A stretch of 60,447 bases of DNA from Caballeronia sp. BR00000012568055 (GCF_029439455.1 NZ_JAQFVG010000298.1:1-60447), one strand, 5' to 3'; shown: positions 48,834 through 59,385, numbered from the stretch's first letter. A program made the numbers and translations. The notes: a model not told the origin generated them from the letters alone.

Positions 48834-50357
48834 ATGCTTAAACTATCTTTGATCGCAGCCTCGGTCGCGATGCTCGCCGCCGGCTGCACCTTCGAGCCGA
48901 AGTACGAGCGCCCGGCCGCGCCCGTCTCGCAGAACTTCCCGCAAGGCGGCGTCTACGCGACGCAGCCGGACGCGGATTCCGAGGCGAGCAAAGGCCGCAG
49001 CGCGAACGGGCAGAACGCGCCGGAAATCGGCTGGCGCGAGTTTTTCTCCGATCCGCGTCTGCGCGAGATCGTCTCGCTGGCGCTGAAGAACAACCGCGAT
49101 CTGCGCGTCTCCGTGCTGAACGTGGATGCGCAGCGCGCGCAGTATCAGATCACGCGCGCGGGTCTGTTCCCAACGCTGGACGGCGTGGCGTCGCAGAGCA
49201 AGCAGCGCACGCCGAAGGATTTGTCGTTCTTCAACCAGACGATCTCGAACCAGTATCAGGTGGGGTTGAGCGCGTCGTGGGAAATCGACTTCTTCGGGCG
49301 GATTCGCAGCCTGAAGGATCAGGCGCTGGCGCAGTATCTTTCGACGGCGGAATCGCGCAAGGCGGCGGAAATTTCGCTGGTGTCGTCGGTGGCGGATCAG
49401 TATCTGACCATGCTCGCCTATGACGATCAGCTCGTCGTCACGCAGAACACGCTGAAGACGGCGCAGGAGTCGTATCGGATCACCAAGCTGCAATTCGATA
49501 ACGGCACGGGTTCGGAACTCGATCTGCGTCAGTCCGAGGGCGTGGTGCAGCAGGCGCAGGCGAATCTGCAGGCGCAGGCGCGCTTGCGTGCACAGGCGGA
49601 AAACGCGCTCGTCGTGCTGGTCGGTGAGCCGTTGCCCGACGATCTGCCGCAAGGCATGCCGCTCGACGCGCAGAATCTGCTCTCCGATATCCCGGCCGGT
49701 CTGCCGTCCGATCTGCTGACGCGTCGTCCCGACATTGCTGCTGCCGAGCAGACGTTGTTGGCGGCGAATGCGAATATCGGCGCGGCGCGCGCGGCGTTCT
49801 TCCCGAAGGTCTCGCTGACGGGCAGCTTCGGCACGCTGTCGCCGACGCTCGGCGGTCTGTTCAAGCCGGGATCGGCGGCGTGGTCGTTCGCGCCGCAGAT
49901 TTCCATTCCGATCTTCGAAGGCGGTCAGAACGTCGCCAACCTCGATCTGGCCAACGTGCAGAAGCGCATCGAGATCGCCAACTACGAGAAGGCGATTCAG
50001 ACCGCATTCCGCGAAGTCGCCGATGGCCTCGCCGCGCGCGGCACCTACGACTCGCAGATTCAGTCGCTCGAACGTTTCGTGAAATCGCAGAGCCGCCGGC
50101 TGGAGTTGTCGGATCTGCGGTATCGCAACGGCGTGGACAGCTATCTCGCGGTGCTGACGGCGCAAACCGATCTGTACTCGGCGCAGCAGACGCTGATTTC
50201 GGCGCGGCTGAACCGCCTGACCAACCTCGTCGATCTGTATCAATTCCTCGGCGGCGGATGGATCGAAAATACCGGCGATACCCCGCGCCCCGCGGATGCG
50301 CCGGTGGATTACGGTGCGGCCAGCGCACCGAAGGCGGCATCGGCGGCAGCGAGCTGA
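48834..50357 (+). CDS. Outer-membrane efflux channel (OprM/OprB family lipoprotein)
   Basis: A 507-residue TolC-family channel. The signal peptide ends in a lipobox (MLAAGCTFEP, Cys18). Two outer-membrane-efflux repeats are seen, with NNRDLRVSVLNVDAQRAQYQ starting the first and LTRRPDIAAAEQTLLAANAN starting the second, plus SLTGSFGTLSPTLGGLF and FREVADGLAARGTYDSQ. The ATG at 48834 follows the pump stop by 1 bp (TGAGATG), so translation is coupled; a longer frame inside the pump gene is rejected. A terminator follows at 50382. Confidence 0.95.
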   Translation: MLKLSLIAASVAMLAAGCTFEPKYERPAAPVSQNFPQGGVYATQPDADSEASKGRSANGQNAPEIGWREFFSDPRLREIVSLALKNNRDLRVSVLNVDAQRAQYQITRAGLFPTLDGVASQSKQRTPKDLSFFNQTISNQYQVGLSASWEIDFFGRIRSLKDQALAQYLSTAESRKAAEISLVSSVADQYLTMLAYDDQLVVTQNTLKTAQESYRITKLQFDNGTGSELDLRQSEGVVQQAQANLQAQARLRAQAENALVVLVGEPLPDDLPQGMPLDAQNLLSDIPAGLPSDLLTRRPDIAAAEQTLLAANANIGAARAAFFPKVSLTGSFGTLSPTLGGLFKPGSAAWSFAPQISIPIFEGGQNVANLDLANVQKRIEIANYEKAIQTAFREVADGLAARGTYDSQIQSLERFVKSQSRRLELSDLRYRNGVDSYLAVLTAQTDLYSAQQTLISARLNRLTNLVDLYQFLGGGWIENTGDTPRPADAPVDYGAASAPKAASAAAS

Positions 50358-50381
50358 TTCTGCTGATGCGTTAAAAATAAC

Positions 50382-50420
50382 GAGCCCGGACGGGAAACTG
50401 TCCGGGCTTGCTTATTTTTA
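50382..50420 (+). terminator. Rho-independent terminator after the first RND operon
   Basis: The perfect stem GAGCCCGGAC / GTCCGGGCTT with an 8-nt loop is followed by a T-rich stretch (GCTTATTTTTA). The region from 50421 to about 50630 is AT-richer and shows no gene. Confidence 0.88.
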
Positions 50421-50636
50421 TCGCCTGATTAGTTTGGTATTCCTACGCATGGTTGATTGCGCGGCTTCGGACATGACGGTTTATTAAGCCATTGCGGAAT
50501 ATTCAAACCTGAAAACCTGCAAGCGGAACCGTCAATAAGACTGCCGGTTTTCTGCGACAAACCATCTCATTGCCCGCGCATTAAGCACACTTGCAAAAGA
50601 TGTTTGCGCCTCGTCATTTTTCGATATAGATCGCCG

Positions 50637-50673
50637 TTGATCAGGTTTGCTGATCAAAGGTGCTCCCTATAAT
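50637..50673 (+). promoter_or_regulatory. Promoter of the second RND operon with an 8-5-8 palindromic operator
   Basis: TTGATCAG-N5-CTGATCAA (50637-50657) is a perfect inverted repeat. A consensus TATAAT lies at 50668-50673, and the weak -35 (TTTGCT, about 16 bp upstream) falls inside the palindrome. A repressor bound there would block the promoter. The sequence does not resemble the operator of the first pump. Confidence 0.72.
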
Positions 50674-50685
50674 CGCCCGCAAACT

Positions 50686-50705
50686 GCAAGGAAGGTCTTC
50701 CTTGC
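50686..50705 (+). promoter_or_regulatory. 20-bp inverted repeat at the start of the second operon's transcript
   Basis: GCAAGGAA-GGTC-TTCCTTGC is a perfect 8-bp stem with a 4-nt loop. It begins 13 bp after the TATAAT, so it would form a hairpin at or just after the 5' end of the mRNA, or act as a second operator. Confidence 0.6.
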
Positions 50706-50842
50706 GGACCAAGCCTTCTCTCATCTATTCCACGAGCCTGTGTGACGGCATCGTGGTTCGGCTCATTTGAAAGCGATCGCGGCGTTGACGCAGGCATCGG
50801 CAACGCGCGCCTTCGTTTTCAGTCAACAAGGGGTTGCGCTCA

Positions 50843-52009
50843 ATGCGTTTCGAACGGATTCCATATTGCTTTATTACCGCGACTGCGGCCGTTGTATTGC
50901 TTGCAGGCTGCGGTGAGAAGCATGCCGCCATGCCGCAGCACACGCCGGAAGTCGGCGTCGTCACACTCGCTCCGACCGCCGTGCCCGTCACGAGCGAACT
51001 GACGGGCCGCACCAGCGCGTTCCTCGACGCGCAAGTGCGCGCGCGCGTTGACGGTATCGTGCTGCGGCGCGAGTTCACCGAAGGCGGTCTCGTCAAGCAA
51101 GGTCAGCGTTTGTACAAGATCGACCCGGCGCCGTATATCGCCAAGCTCGACAGCGCAAAGGCATCGCTTGCCAAGGCGCAGGCAAGCCTCGTCACGGCGC
51201 AGGCGCTGGCCGAACGCTACAAGGTGCTGGTCGCATCGAACGCTGTCAGCAAGCAGGATTTCGACAACGCCGTGGCATCCCAGGCCGAAGCCGTCGCGCA
51301 GGTGGCATCGGCGAAAGCGGACGTGCAGACCGCGCAGATCAACCTCGGCTATACGGACGTGACCTCGCCCGTGACCGGCCAGATCGGCATTTCGCAGGTG
51401 ACGCCGGGCGCATACGTGCAGGCCGCGCAAGCCACGCTGATGGTGACCGTACAGCAGCTCGATCCCATGTATGTCGATCTCACACAATCGAGTCTCGACG
51501 GTCTGAAGCTGCGCCGCCAGATTCAGGAAGGACGGCTGACGACGTCCGGCGCGAATGCCGCGCAAGTGGAACTGACGCTCGAAGACGGGCGCGTCTACCC
51601 CGAGAAAGGCAAGCTGCAATTCAGCGACGTGACCGTCGATCAATCCACTGGCTCCGTCACCGTGCGCGCCGTGTTCCAGAACAAGGACCGCGTGCTGCTG
51701 CCGGGCATGTTCGTGCGCGCGCGCATCGAAGAGGGCGTGAATTCGAACGCGCTGGTGATCCCGGTGCAGGGTGTATCGCATGACCAGAAGGGCACGGCCG
51801 TCGCCATGATCGTCGGTGAGGATGGCAAGGCGGCGATGCGTCCCATCGTCACCTCGGGCATGGTCGGGCAGAACTGGATCGTCGAGGACGGCGTGAAGGC
51901 GGGCGATCGCGTGATTGTCGAAGGCATCGACAAGGTGCGGCCGGGCATGCCGGTGAAGGCCGCGCCCGCGCATCTTGCGCCGGCCTCGTCGGTCGCCGCT
52001 GGCGCATAA
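50843..52009 (+). CDS. RND efflux pump periplasmic adaptor, second copy
   Basis: A 388-residue membrane fusion lipoprotein (lipobox VLLAGCGE, Cys23). It is clearly a paralogue of the adaptor at 44327: [35 protein letters not shown] and [18 protein letters not shown] recur with few changes. It lacks the long Ala/Gln tail of the first copy. The ATG at 50843 has AAGGGG about 9 bp upstream; a TTG three codons earlier is possible. The pump gene follows after 17 bp. Confidence 0.94.
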   Translation: MRFERIPYCFITATAAVVLLAGCGEKHAAMPQHTPEVGVVTLAPTAVPVTSELTGRTSAFLDAQVRARVDGIVLRREFTEGGLVKQGQRLYKIDPAPYIAKLDSAKASLAKAQASLVTAQALAERYKVLVASNAVSKQDFDNAVASQAEAVAQVASAKADVQTAQINLGYTDVTSPVTGQIGISQVTPGAYVQAAQATLMVTVQQLDPMYVDLTQSSLDGLKLRRQIQEGRLTTSGANAAQVELTLEDGRVYPEKGKLQFSDVTVDQSTGSVTVRAVFQNKDRVLLPGMFVRARIEEGVNSNALVIPVQGVSHDQKGTAVAMIVGEDGKAAMRPIVTSGMVGQNWIVEDGVKAGDRVIVEGIDKVRPGMPVKAAPAHLAPASSVAAGA

Positions 52010-52026
52010 GGAGAAGGAGTCGCCTT

Positions 52027-55000
52027 ATGGCCAAGTTCTTTATCGATCGCCCTATTTTCGCGTGGGTGATCGCCATCATTCTGATGCTCGCGGGTCTCGC
52101 GTCGGTGGCTACGCTGCCGGTCGCGCAGTATCCGACCATCGCGCCGCCGAATATCCAGATCACGGCGAACTATCCGGGCGCGTCGGCGCAGACGGTCGAA
52201 AACACGGTCACGCAGGTGATCGAGCAGCAAATGAGCGGGCTCGATCATTTGATGTATCTCTCGTCTACGTCGGATGACACCGGCACGGCCACCATCACAC
52301 TGACCTTCGCCGCCGGCACCAATGCCGATACCGCGCAGGTTCAGGTGCAGAACAAGCTGCAACTCGCCACGCCCAATCTGCCGCAGATCGTGCAGCAGCT
52401 CGGGCTGTCGGTCACGAAGTCGAGCAACAGCTTCCTGCTGGTGCTCGCGTTCGTGTCCGAAGACGGCAGCATGTCGCGGGAAGATCTCGCGAACTACGTT
52501 GCCTCTCACGTGCAGGACCCGATCAGCCGTCTGAACGGCGTCGGCACGGTGAGCCTGTTCGGCACGCAGTACGCCATGCGTATCTGGCTCGATCCGAACA
52601 AGTTGACCAACTTCGGCCTCACGCCCGTGGACGTGAAAGACGCGCTGCAATCGCAGAACGTGCAGGTCGCGGCGGGTCAGTTGGGCGGCACGCCTGCCGT
52701 GCCCGGCCAGTCCATGCAGGCGACCATCACCGAAGCGACCTTGCTGCGCACGCCGGAGCAGTTCGGCAACGTGCTGCTGAAGGTCAATCAGGATGGCTCG
52801 AAAGTGCGCATCCGCGATGTCGCGCGCGTGGGTCTGGGCGGCGAAAACTACAACTTCGAGACGCAGTACAACGGCCGTCCGGCTGCGGGCTTCGGTATCA
52901 ATCTGGCCACCGGCGCGAATGCGCTGGCGACGGCGGAAGCGGTGCGCAAGAAGATCGACGATTTGTCGAAATACTTCCCGCCGGGTCTGGCCGTGAAGTA
53001 TCCGTACGACACCACGCCGTTCGTCAAACAGTCCATTGCCGACGTGGTCAAGACGCTGTTCGAAGCGGTCGTGCTGGTGTTCCTCGTGATGTATCTGTTC
53101 CTGCAGAACTTCCGCGCCACCATCATTCCGACCATCGCGGTGCCGGTGGTGTTGCTCGGCACGTTCGGCATCATGGCGGCGCTCGGTTTCTCCATCAATA
53201 CCTTGTCGATGTTCGGCCTCGTGCTTGCCATCGGCCTGCTGGTGGACGACGCCATCGTGGTCGTGGAAAACGTCGAGCGTGTGATGACGGAGGAAGGCTT
53301 GCCGCCGCGCGAAGCCACGCGCAAGGCGATGGGTCAGATCACCGGCGCGCTGATCGGCGTGGCGCTGGTGCTGTCGGCGGTGTTCGTGCCGGTGGCGTTT
53401 TCCAGCGGCTCGGTCGGCGCGATTTATCGGCAGTTCTCGTTGACTATCGTGTCGGCCATGGCGCTGTCCGTGCTTACGGCGATGATTCTCACGCCCGCAC
53501 TCTGCGCGACCATTCTCAAGCCGCTGCCGAAGGGCCACGAAGAGAAGAAGACCGGATTCTTCGGCTGGTTCAATCGCAACTTCGAGAAGAGTCAGGAGAA
53601 ATATCACAGCGGCGTCGCGCATGTCCTGCGCCGCTCGGGACGGTTCCTGATTCTCTATCTCGTGATTATCGTGGGCGTGGGGCTGCTGTTCACGCGGCTG
53701 CCGAAAGCGTTCCTGCCGGACGAAGATCAGGGCACGATGTTCGTGCTGGTGGCCACGCCGGCTGGTTCGACGCAGGAAATGACGCAGCGCGCGCTGGACG
53801 ATGTCGCCAACTATCTGCGCAAGGACGAAGGTTCGATCGTCGAATCCGCGTTCACGGTGAACGGGTTCAGCTTTGCCGGGCGCGGTCAGAACTCGGGTCT
53901 GGTGTTTGTGCGCCTGAAGGACTTTTCCGAACGGACCAAGGCGGATCAGCGTATTCAGGCGTTGGTCGGGCGTACGTATGGGCGCTTTGCGGGCTATCGG
54001 AACGCGCTGGTGTTCCCGGTGAATCCGCCGTCCATTCCCGAACTCGGCACGGCGTCGGGCTTCGACTTCGAGCTTGAAGATCGCGGTGGCGTGGGCCACG
54101 AGAAGCTGATGGAAGCGCGCAACATGCTGCTCGGCATGGCCGCGAAAGACCCGTCGCTGGCGCAGGTTCGTCCGAACGGTTTGAACGATACCGCGCAGTT
54201 CAAGGTGAATATCGACCGGGAAAAGGCGCTGGCGCAGAGCGTGTCGGCATCGAGCGTCGATCAGACATTCTCGATCGCCTGGGCGTCGTCGTACGTCAAC
54301 AACTTCCTCGATACCGACAGCCGTATCAAGAAGGTTTATCTGCAAAGCGACGCGCCGTTCCGCATGACGCCGGAGAACGTGAACAACTGGTACGTGCGCA
54401 ATTCGACCGGTGCGATGGTGCCGTTCTCGTCGTTCGCCACGGGAACGTGGAGCTACGGCTCGCCGAAACTCGAACGCTACAACGGCATCTCGTCGATCGA
54501 AATTCAGGGCGCGGCCGCGCCGGGCAAATCCACCGGCCAGGCCATGCAGGCCATCGAAGCGCCCGCGGCCAAGCTGCCGGCGGGGATTGGCTATGAATGG
54601 ACGGGCTTGTCGTACCAGCAGATTCAATCCGGCTCGCAAGCGCCGATTTTGTACGGCATCTCCATTCTCGTCGTGTTCCTGTGTCTCGCGGCCTTGTATG
54701 AAAGCTGGTCGATTCCGTTCTCCGTGATCATGGTCGTGCCGCTCGGCGTGATTGGCGCGTTGCTCGCGGTGACCTTGCGCGGACTGGAAAACGACGTGTA
54801 CTTCCAGGTCGGCTTGTTGACCACGGTCGGCTTGTCTGCGAAGAACGCGATTCTGATCGTGGAGTTCGCGCGCGAATTGCAGATGACCGAAAAGATGGGA
54901 CCGATCGCGGCGGCGCTGGAAGCGGCACGTCTGCGTCTGCGTCCTATTTTGATGACCTCGCTCGCGTTCATTCTCGGCACCATGCCGCTCGCCATCAGCA

Positions 55001-55212
55001 ATGGCGCGGGCGCGGCGAGCCAGCACGCGATCGGCACGGGCGTGATCGGCGGCATGATCACCGCCACGTTCCTCGCCATCTTTATGGTCCCGATGTTCTT
55101 CGTCGTGGTGCGCGCGCACTTCGGCGGCGACAAGGAAGACCCGGCGACGGCTATCGCCGAATACGAGCGTCAGCGCGGCGTTTCTGCCGGCACACGCAAC
55201 GAGGGACATTGA
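52027..55212 (+). CDS. RND efflux transporter, HAE1 family, second copy
   Basis: A 1061-residue AcrB-type pump. It has Asp407/Asp408 ([14 protein letters not shown]) and Lys939 ([13 protein letters not shown]), [19 protein letters not shown], and [15 protein letters not shown]. It is highly similar to the pump at 45650 over its whole length, including the C-terminal EGH ending. Differences cluster in the porter loops (for example [13 protein letters not shown] against [13 protein letters not shown]), where substrate choice is made. AAGGAG lies upstream of the ATG. Confidence 0.97.
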   Translation: MAKFFIDRPIFAWVIAIILMLAGLASVATLPVAQYPTIAPPNIQITANYPGASAQTVENTVTQVIEQQMSGLDHLMYLSSTSDDTGTATITLTFAAGTNADTAQVQVQNKLQLATPNLPQIVQQLGLSVTKSSNSFLLVLAFVSEDGSMSREDLANYVASHVQDPISRLNGVGTVSLFGTQYAMRIWLDPNKLTNFGLTPVDVKDALQSQNVQVAAGQLGGTPAVPGQSMQATITEATLLRTPEQFGNVLLKVNQDGSKVRIRDVARVGLGGENYNFETQYNGRPAAGFGINLATGANALATAEAVRKKIDDLSKYFPPGLAVKYPYDTTPFVKQSIADVVKTLFEAVVLVFLVMYLFLQNFRATIIPTIAVPVVLLGTFGIMAALGFSINTLSMFGLVLAIGLLVDDAIVVVENVERVMTEEGLPPREATRKAMGQITGALIGVALVLSAVFVPVAFSSGSVGAIYRQFSLTIVSAMALSVLTAMILTPALCATILKPLPKGHEEKKTGFFGWFNRNFEKSQEKYHSGVAHVLRRSGRFLILYLVIIVGVGLLFTRLPKAFLPDEDQGTMFVLVATPAGSTQEMTQRALDDVANYLRKDEGSIVESAFTVNGFSFAGRGQNSGLVFVRLKDFSERTKADQRIQALVGRTYGRFAGYRNALVFPVNPPSIPELGTASGFDFELEDRGGVGHEKLMEARNMLLGMAAKDPSLAQVRPNGLNDTAQFKVNIDREKALAQSVSASSVDQTFSIAWASSYVNNFLDTDSRIKKVYLQSDAPFRMTPENVNNWYVRNSTGAMVPFSSFATGTWSYGSPKLERYNGISSIEIQGAAAPGKSTGQAMQAIEAPAAKLPAGIGYEWTGLSYQQIQSGSQAPILYGISILVVFLCLAALYESWSIPFSVIMVVPLGVIGALLAVTLRGLENDVYFQVGLLTTVGLSAKNAILIVEFARELQMTEKMGPIAAALEAARLRLRPILMTSLAFILGTMPLAISNGAGAASQHAIGTGVIGGMITATFLAIFMVPMFFVVVRAHFGGDKEDPATAIAEYERQRGVSAGTRNEGH

Positions 55213-55213
55213 G

Positions 55214-56692
55214 ATGCGTAGATTTTCTTTGATCGCGGGTGCTGTTGCAGTGCTCGCGTCCGGTTGCACGATGGCGCCGAAGTACGAGCGGCCGGCGTTG
55301 CCGGTTCCGGCGGAGTATCGCAACGATGGCGTGTATGCAACGCAGCCGGTCGCATCGAACGGTGCGCGCAGTGCGGGCGGCGTGGCGGCGGCAGACACAG
55401 GCTGGCGCGACTTTTTTGTCGATGCGCGTTTGCAAACGCTGATCGATGCGGCGCTCAAAAACAATCGCGATCTGCGCGTCGCCGTGCTGAATGTGCAGGC
55501 GGCGCAGGCGCAGTATCGGATCGCGCGTTCGGAGTTGATGCCGAGCATCGGCGCGGCGGCGGGACAGTCGAAGCAACGTACGCCTAAGGATTTGTCGCTG
55601 TTCAATCAGACGATCTCGAACACGTATAACGTGGGATTGAACGGATCGTGGGAACTCGATCTGTTCGGGCGTGTGCAAAGCCTGAAGAATCAGGCGCTCG
55701 CGCAGTACTTTGCGACCGCGTACGCGCGCAAGGCAGCGGAGATTTCGCTGGTGTCGCAAGTCGCCACGCAGTATCTGCAAGTACTCGAAGCCGACGATCT
55801 GCTGAAAATCACCGTTCAGACGATGAAGACGGCGGAGGATTCGTACAAGCTCATCAAGCTGCAATTCGATAACGGCACGGCGTCCGAACTCGATCTGAGC
55901 CAGTCGCAGACCATCGTCGAAGCGGCGAAGGCGAACTTGCAGGCGCAGGAGCGCGCGCGGGCGCAGGCGGTGAATGCGCTGGTGCTGCTGATCGGCGAAC
56001 CGATGCCCGATGACTTGCCGGGCGGCGCGCCGCTCAACGGTCAGGACATGTTGACGGATATCCCGGCGGGCTTGCCGTCTGATTTGCTGACGCGTCGGCC
56101 GGACATCATGGAAGCCGAGCAGAACTTGCTGGCGGCGAATGCGAATATCGGCGCGGCGCGGGCGGCGTTTTTCCCGAGCATTTCGTTGACGGGGAGCTTC
56201 GGCACCTTGAGTCCGACGCTTGGCGGATTGTTCAAACCGGGATCGGCGGCGTGGAGCTTCGCGCCGACCATCACGCTGCCGATTTTCGAGGGTGGCCAGA
56301 ATATGGCGAACCTCGATCTCGCGAATATCCAGAAGAACATTCAGATCGCGCAGTACGAGAAGACGGTGCAGACCGCGTTCCGCGAAGTCGCGGACGGATT
56401 GGCGGCGCGTGGAACCTACGATCAGCAGATTCAGGCGTTGCAACGCGACACGGCGGCTCAGCAACGGCGGCTGGATTTATCGACGCTGCGGTATCGGCAA
56501 GGTGTGGATTCGTATCTCGGCGTACTGGAAGCGCAGCAGGATCTTTACTCGGCGCAGCAGACTTTGGTTTCCGCGCGGACGCAGCGGTGGGCGAATCTGG
56601 TGACCTTGTATCAGGCGCTGGGTGGCGGGTGGATCGAGCGGACGGGGGATGCGCCGCGGGCGGCAGATGCGGGGATGGCGAAGGCGAGTTGA
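55214..56692 (+). CDS. Outer-membrane efflux channel, second copy (OprM family lipoprotein)
   Basis: A 492-residue TolC-family lipoprotein (lipobox VLASGCTMAP, Cys18), a paralogue of the channel at 48834. Shared segments include KQRTPKDLSLFNQTISN, LQFDNGTASELDLSQSQ, LTRRPDIMEAEQNLLAANAN and SLTGSFGTLSPTLGGLF. The ATG follows the pump stop by 1 bp (TGAGATG), as in the first operon. No clear terminator is seen in the 62 bp before the next gene, so some read-through into the glycan locus is possible. Confidence 0.95.
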   Translation: MRRFSLIAGAVAVLASGCTMAPKYERPALPVPAEYRNDGVYATQPVASNGARSAGGVAAADTGWRDFFVDARLQTLIDAALKNNRDLRVAVLNVQAAQAQYRIARSELMPSIGAAAGQSKQRTPKDLSLFNQTISNTYNVGLNGSWELDLFGRVQSLKNQALAQYFATAYARKAAEISLVSQVATQYLQVLEADDLLKITVQTMKTAEDSYKLIKLQFDNGTASELDLSQSQTIVEAAKANLQAQERARAQAVNALVLLIGEPMPDDLPGGAPLNGQDMLTDIPAGLPSDLLTRRPDIMEAEQNLLAANANIGAARAAFFPSISLTGSFGTLSPTLGGLFKPGSAAWSFAPTITLPIFEGGQNMANLDLANIQKNIQIAQYEKTVQTAFREVADGLAARGTYDQQIQALQRDTAAQQRRLDLSTLRYRQGVDSYLGVLEAQQDLYSAQQTLVSARTQRWANLVTLYQALGGGWIERTGDAPRAADAGMAKAS

Positions 56693-56754
56693 TTGGGGGC
56701 GTTGGAGCGGCCACCGACGGCTCCGTCAAGTGATATCAAGATGAAGGCATCAAC

Positions 56755-58050
56755 ATGTTCAAAGCAAGTCCGGCCAATGCGCGTAGCGTGACACAAGCTG
56801 ACCTGAGTGATGATCCACTCATCGCATTTCTGAAGTCGATTCAGAATCAACACGTTCACATTTTTCCGAAGTCGGGAAACGCGGGCGACGGCTTTATTAC
56901 CTACGCGACATTCACATTACTCAAGCGATACGGCATCTCCTTCACGACTCATCACCAACATGAGACGATTGAAGGACAAACCGTTCTGATCGGCGGGGGC
57001 GGAAATCTCGTCGAGGGCCGGTACGACGACGTGGCGGAACTTATCCGCCGCCATGCGGACAAGAACCGGGTCGTGCTGCTGCCTCACACCATCGTCGGCT
57101 TCGCAGATATTCTTGCGCATACACACAGGAACCTGACCGTCTTCTGTCGCGAGCCAGTTTCATATCAATTGGCGCTGCTCAACGGCGCAGACGAGGCTGC
57201 GACGCATCTGTCGCACGATATGGTCTTCTTCCTCGAGAGCGACCACTTCAGCGAATTTATCCGTGAAGGAGTTGGGACGTTGACAGCGCTGAGGCAGGAT
57301 GGAGAATCGTCCGGCGGAATGCCGATTTCCGGAGACAATGTGGACTTGTCATCTTGCTGGAACGGCGATATCTGGACATCGCCTGATTTTTGCAAGCATG
57401 TGACGCGTAGTCTCGCTGCCTTCATTACACCTCACGCATCCGTGTACACCGACCGTTTGCACGTATCGATTCTTTCTGCGTTTTTGCAGAAAAACGTGTA
57501 CATGATGCCCAACGCTTACTTCAAGAATCGCGCTGTCTTTGAACACTCGATTAAACCGCGCTTCCCACACGTGACGTTCGTAAACGTACTTAGGGAGCTT
57601 GAAGATATGTCTGCTATTCCCGCGAAACTCGCGGAAAAGGTGAGCCCGCCGCAAACGCCCGACAACGACATGCAAGCGAAATATCTCTGCGAAATCGGTG
57701 TGCACGAGAAACGAATAGCCGATCTGGAGGTGCGACTTGCTCAGGCAAATGAAACCGCTGAACGAGAGATGATTGCGCGCGAGAAATCCGAGCGGAGCCA
57801 TCAAATCCTTCAGCAAAGCTGGCAACAACACAACCACGATCTTGTGCAGAAGCACGAACTCGAAAGACACGATTTGGCTGATGAGGTCCACGCCCTGCAA
57901 AGCGGAGTCGAGCGTCTGCGCGAGCAAGTAGCACATTCAAAGGAAGTGCAGAGAAATCTGGACGCCGTTCTTTCATCAACTTTCTGGCGCTTATCTAAAC
58001 CGATCCGTACTGGATTGATAAAACTGCGCGCTTTGCGGCGCGCCGCATGA
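56755..58050 (+). CDS. Polysaccharide pyruvyltransferase-family protein with C-terminal coiled coil
   Basis: A 431-residue protein. Residues ~30-290 resemble the polysaccharide pyruvyltransferase (ExoV/CsaB-like) fold: HIFPKSGNAGDGFITYATF, TVLIGGGGNLVEGRYDD, VVLLPHTIVGFAD, REPVSYQLALLNGADEA, LSHDMVFFLE, and the late histidine region YTDRLHVSILSAFLQ. These enzymes add ketal-linked pyruvate to sugars. Residues ~310-410 form a charged coiled coil (EKRIADLEVRLAQANETAER). The end SSTFWRLSKPIRTGLIKLR is a motif often found at the end of O-antigen and capsule enzymes. GC and GC3 are lower than in the pump genes. It is the first gene of a glycan locus. Confidence 0.82.
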   Translation: MFKASPANARSVTQADLSDDPLIAFLKSIQNQHVHIFPKSGNAGDGFITYATFTLLKRYGISFTTHHQHETIEGQTVLIGGGGNLVEGRYDDVAELIRRHADKNRVVLLPHTIVGFADILAHTHRNLTVFCREPVSYQLALLNGADEAATHLSHDMVFFLESDHFSEFIREGVGTLTALRQDGESSGGMPISGDNVDLSSCWNGDIWTSPDFCKHVTRSLAAFITPHASVYTDRLHVSILSAFLQKNVYMMPNAYFKNRAVFEHSIKPRFPHVTFVNVLRELEDMSAIPAKLAEKVSPPQTPDNDMQAKYLCEIGVHEKRIADLEVRLAQANETAEREMIAREKSERSHQILQQSWQQHNHDLVQKHELERHDLADEVHALQSGVERLREQVAHSKEVQRNLDAVLSSTFWRLSKPIRTGLIKLRALRRAA

Positions 58051-58077
58051 TTCGGAGCACTCTGCGGGCCTGTCACG

Positions 58078-59385
58078 ATGATTGACTTTCCAACCACATC
58101 CAAAAGAGTTTTTTCACTCTCAAGTCTGGTCTCCACAGCCGTTTCACGACTCGACAAACTTCGTATCTTCGATGCGAAGGATTACCTCAATCTCAATCCT
58201 GATGTCGCTTCCGCTGGTGTGCCAGCAGCCGAACACGCCTTTTATCACGGGGCGAATGAAGGACGGCCATTGTTCAGCCGTGCCAGGCTTGCACGAGCGC
58301 TTGGCGAACTCGTGACTGAAGATGCATTCAACGGGGCCGTATTTGGCACCAACCAGCGTGGCGTTGAGCCCGCGTTGACCGCGGTCAATATCTACGTGAG
58401 TTCACTCGGCAACGTCTTCATGAACGAAATCGCCGGCGACCTCGCCGCTGATCTCAGGCACGCCGGTATCAATGTTGTCATGCTCAATGAAACAGCTGAT
58501 ATAGACACCAGTCGAGTCCCGGCGGTCTTTGTGGCGCCCCACGAGTTCTTTGCGCTCGGCCGCGGCAAACGGTGGATGCGCGATGAAATCATAGCGAACG
58601 CCTTCGTCTACAACACTGAGCAACTTCAAACGCAGTGGTTTGCTCGCGCTTTGCCGGTGTTGATGTGTGCTCGCGGGATACTGGATATATCCTCGTTTTC
58701 TGCGCGTATCTTCCGCGAAGCGGGGATACCGTCCATGCACGTCGAACCAAGCTGCGGATCGAGACACGTGAAAGGGACCGAGGCGGATCGACTTCATCCA
58801 TTGATGCGTGTTTTGCCCGAGGCGGCGCGTGATATGGATGCCACGTTCGACGACTGGGACGCGCGCCCGATCGATGTCTCGTTTTTCGGCACTGAAAGCC
58901 CTCGCCGAGAATCGATTCTCGCGCGATTCGCTGCAAGTCTCGCGCCTTATTCGACTTGCATTTACTACCGTCGCAAAGCGCTTAGCTCATCGGATCGCAG
59001 CCCCTTTGATGCTGCAATGACGCGAATTGCCGAACACGTGTCGGGATGCTCGAAAATCTATCTCAACATTCACCGCGACGAGTTTTCGTACTTCGAATGG
59101 CATCGCATGGTACGACAAGGCATGGCCCGCGGTGCGCTTGTTGTGACCGATCCTTGCCTGCCTCATCCGTACTTCAAACCAGGCATTCACTTTCTGGAAG
59201 AAGAGGCGCGGCATATTCCCAACTTGCTGGACTGGGTGCTTCGTAGTGAAGACGGACGCGCAAAAGCGAAGCAACTCGTCCAGAACGCGCTGACGACGGC
59301 GTTAAGCACGAATGTGCAACTCGAACGAACACGTTCCGTGGTGGATTTTCTTGCTGCACATCAGAAAAAGGCCTTCAATGCTTAG
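58078..59385 (+). CDS. Putative glycosyltransferase (CgeB-like) with N-terminal NPDV module
   Basis: A 435-residue protein. Residues ~28-70 carry a short module FDAKDYLNLNPDVASAG, then HAFYHGANEGRPLF, which recurs in many surface-glycan and exported proteins. The rest looks like a GT-B-type transferase: VNIYVSSLGNVFMNEIAGDL, VAPHEFFALGRGKRWM, DVSFFGTESPRRESILARF, and the C-terminal RMVRQGMARGALVVTDPCLP, PYFKPGIHFLEEE. The last segments match the CgeB/Glyco_trans_1_2 pattern. It lacks a strong Shine-Dalgarno. Its end overlaps the next gene by 8 bp. The sugar and acceptor are unknown. Confidence 0.75.
   Translation: MIDFPTTSKRVFSLSSLVSTAVSRLDKLRIFDAKDYLNLNPDVASAGVPAAEHAFYHGANEGRPLFSRARLARALGELVTEDAFNGAVFGTNQRGVEPALTAVNIYVSSLGNVFMNEIAGDLAADLRHAGINVVMLNETADIDTSRVPAVFVAPHEFFALGRGKRWMRDEIIANAFVYNTEQLQTQWFARALPVLMCARGILDISSFSARIFREAGIPSMHVEPSCGSRHVKGTEADRLHPLMRVLPEAARDMDATFDDWDARPIDVSFFGTESPRRESILARFAASLAPYSTCIYYRRKALSSSDRSPFDAAMTRIAEHVSGCSKIYLNIHRDEFSYFEWHRMVRQGMARGALVVTDPCLPHPYFKPGIHFLEEEARHIPNLLDWVLRSEDGRAKAKQLVQNALTTALSTNVQLERTRSVVDFLAAHQKKAFNA

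Noticed and set aside
50457..50672. 71-codon frame in the gap between the two pump operons
   Set aside because: It runs across the operator and promoter of the second operon and has no coding character.
51640..55605. 1321-codon open frame on the minus strand, antisense to the second pump
   Set aside because: The product is His/Arg/Asp-rich with no domains, and mirrors the codon bias of the RND gene on the other strand. Similar antisense frames lie opposite the first pump and its adaptor (44354-46606) and opposite purK-Sua5 (27931-30018).
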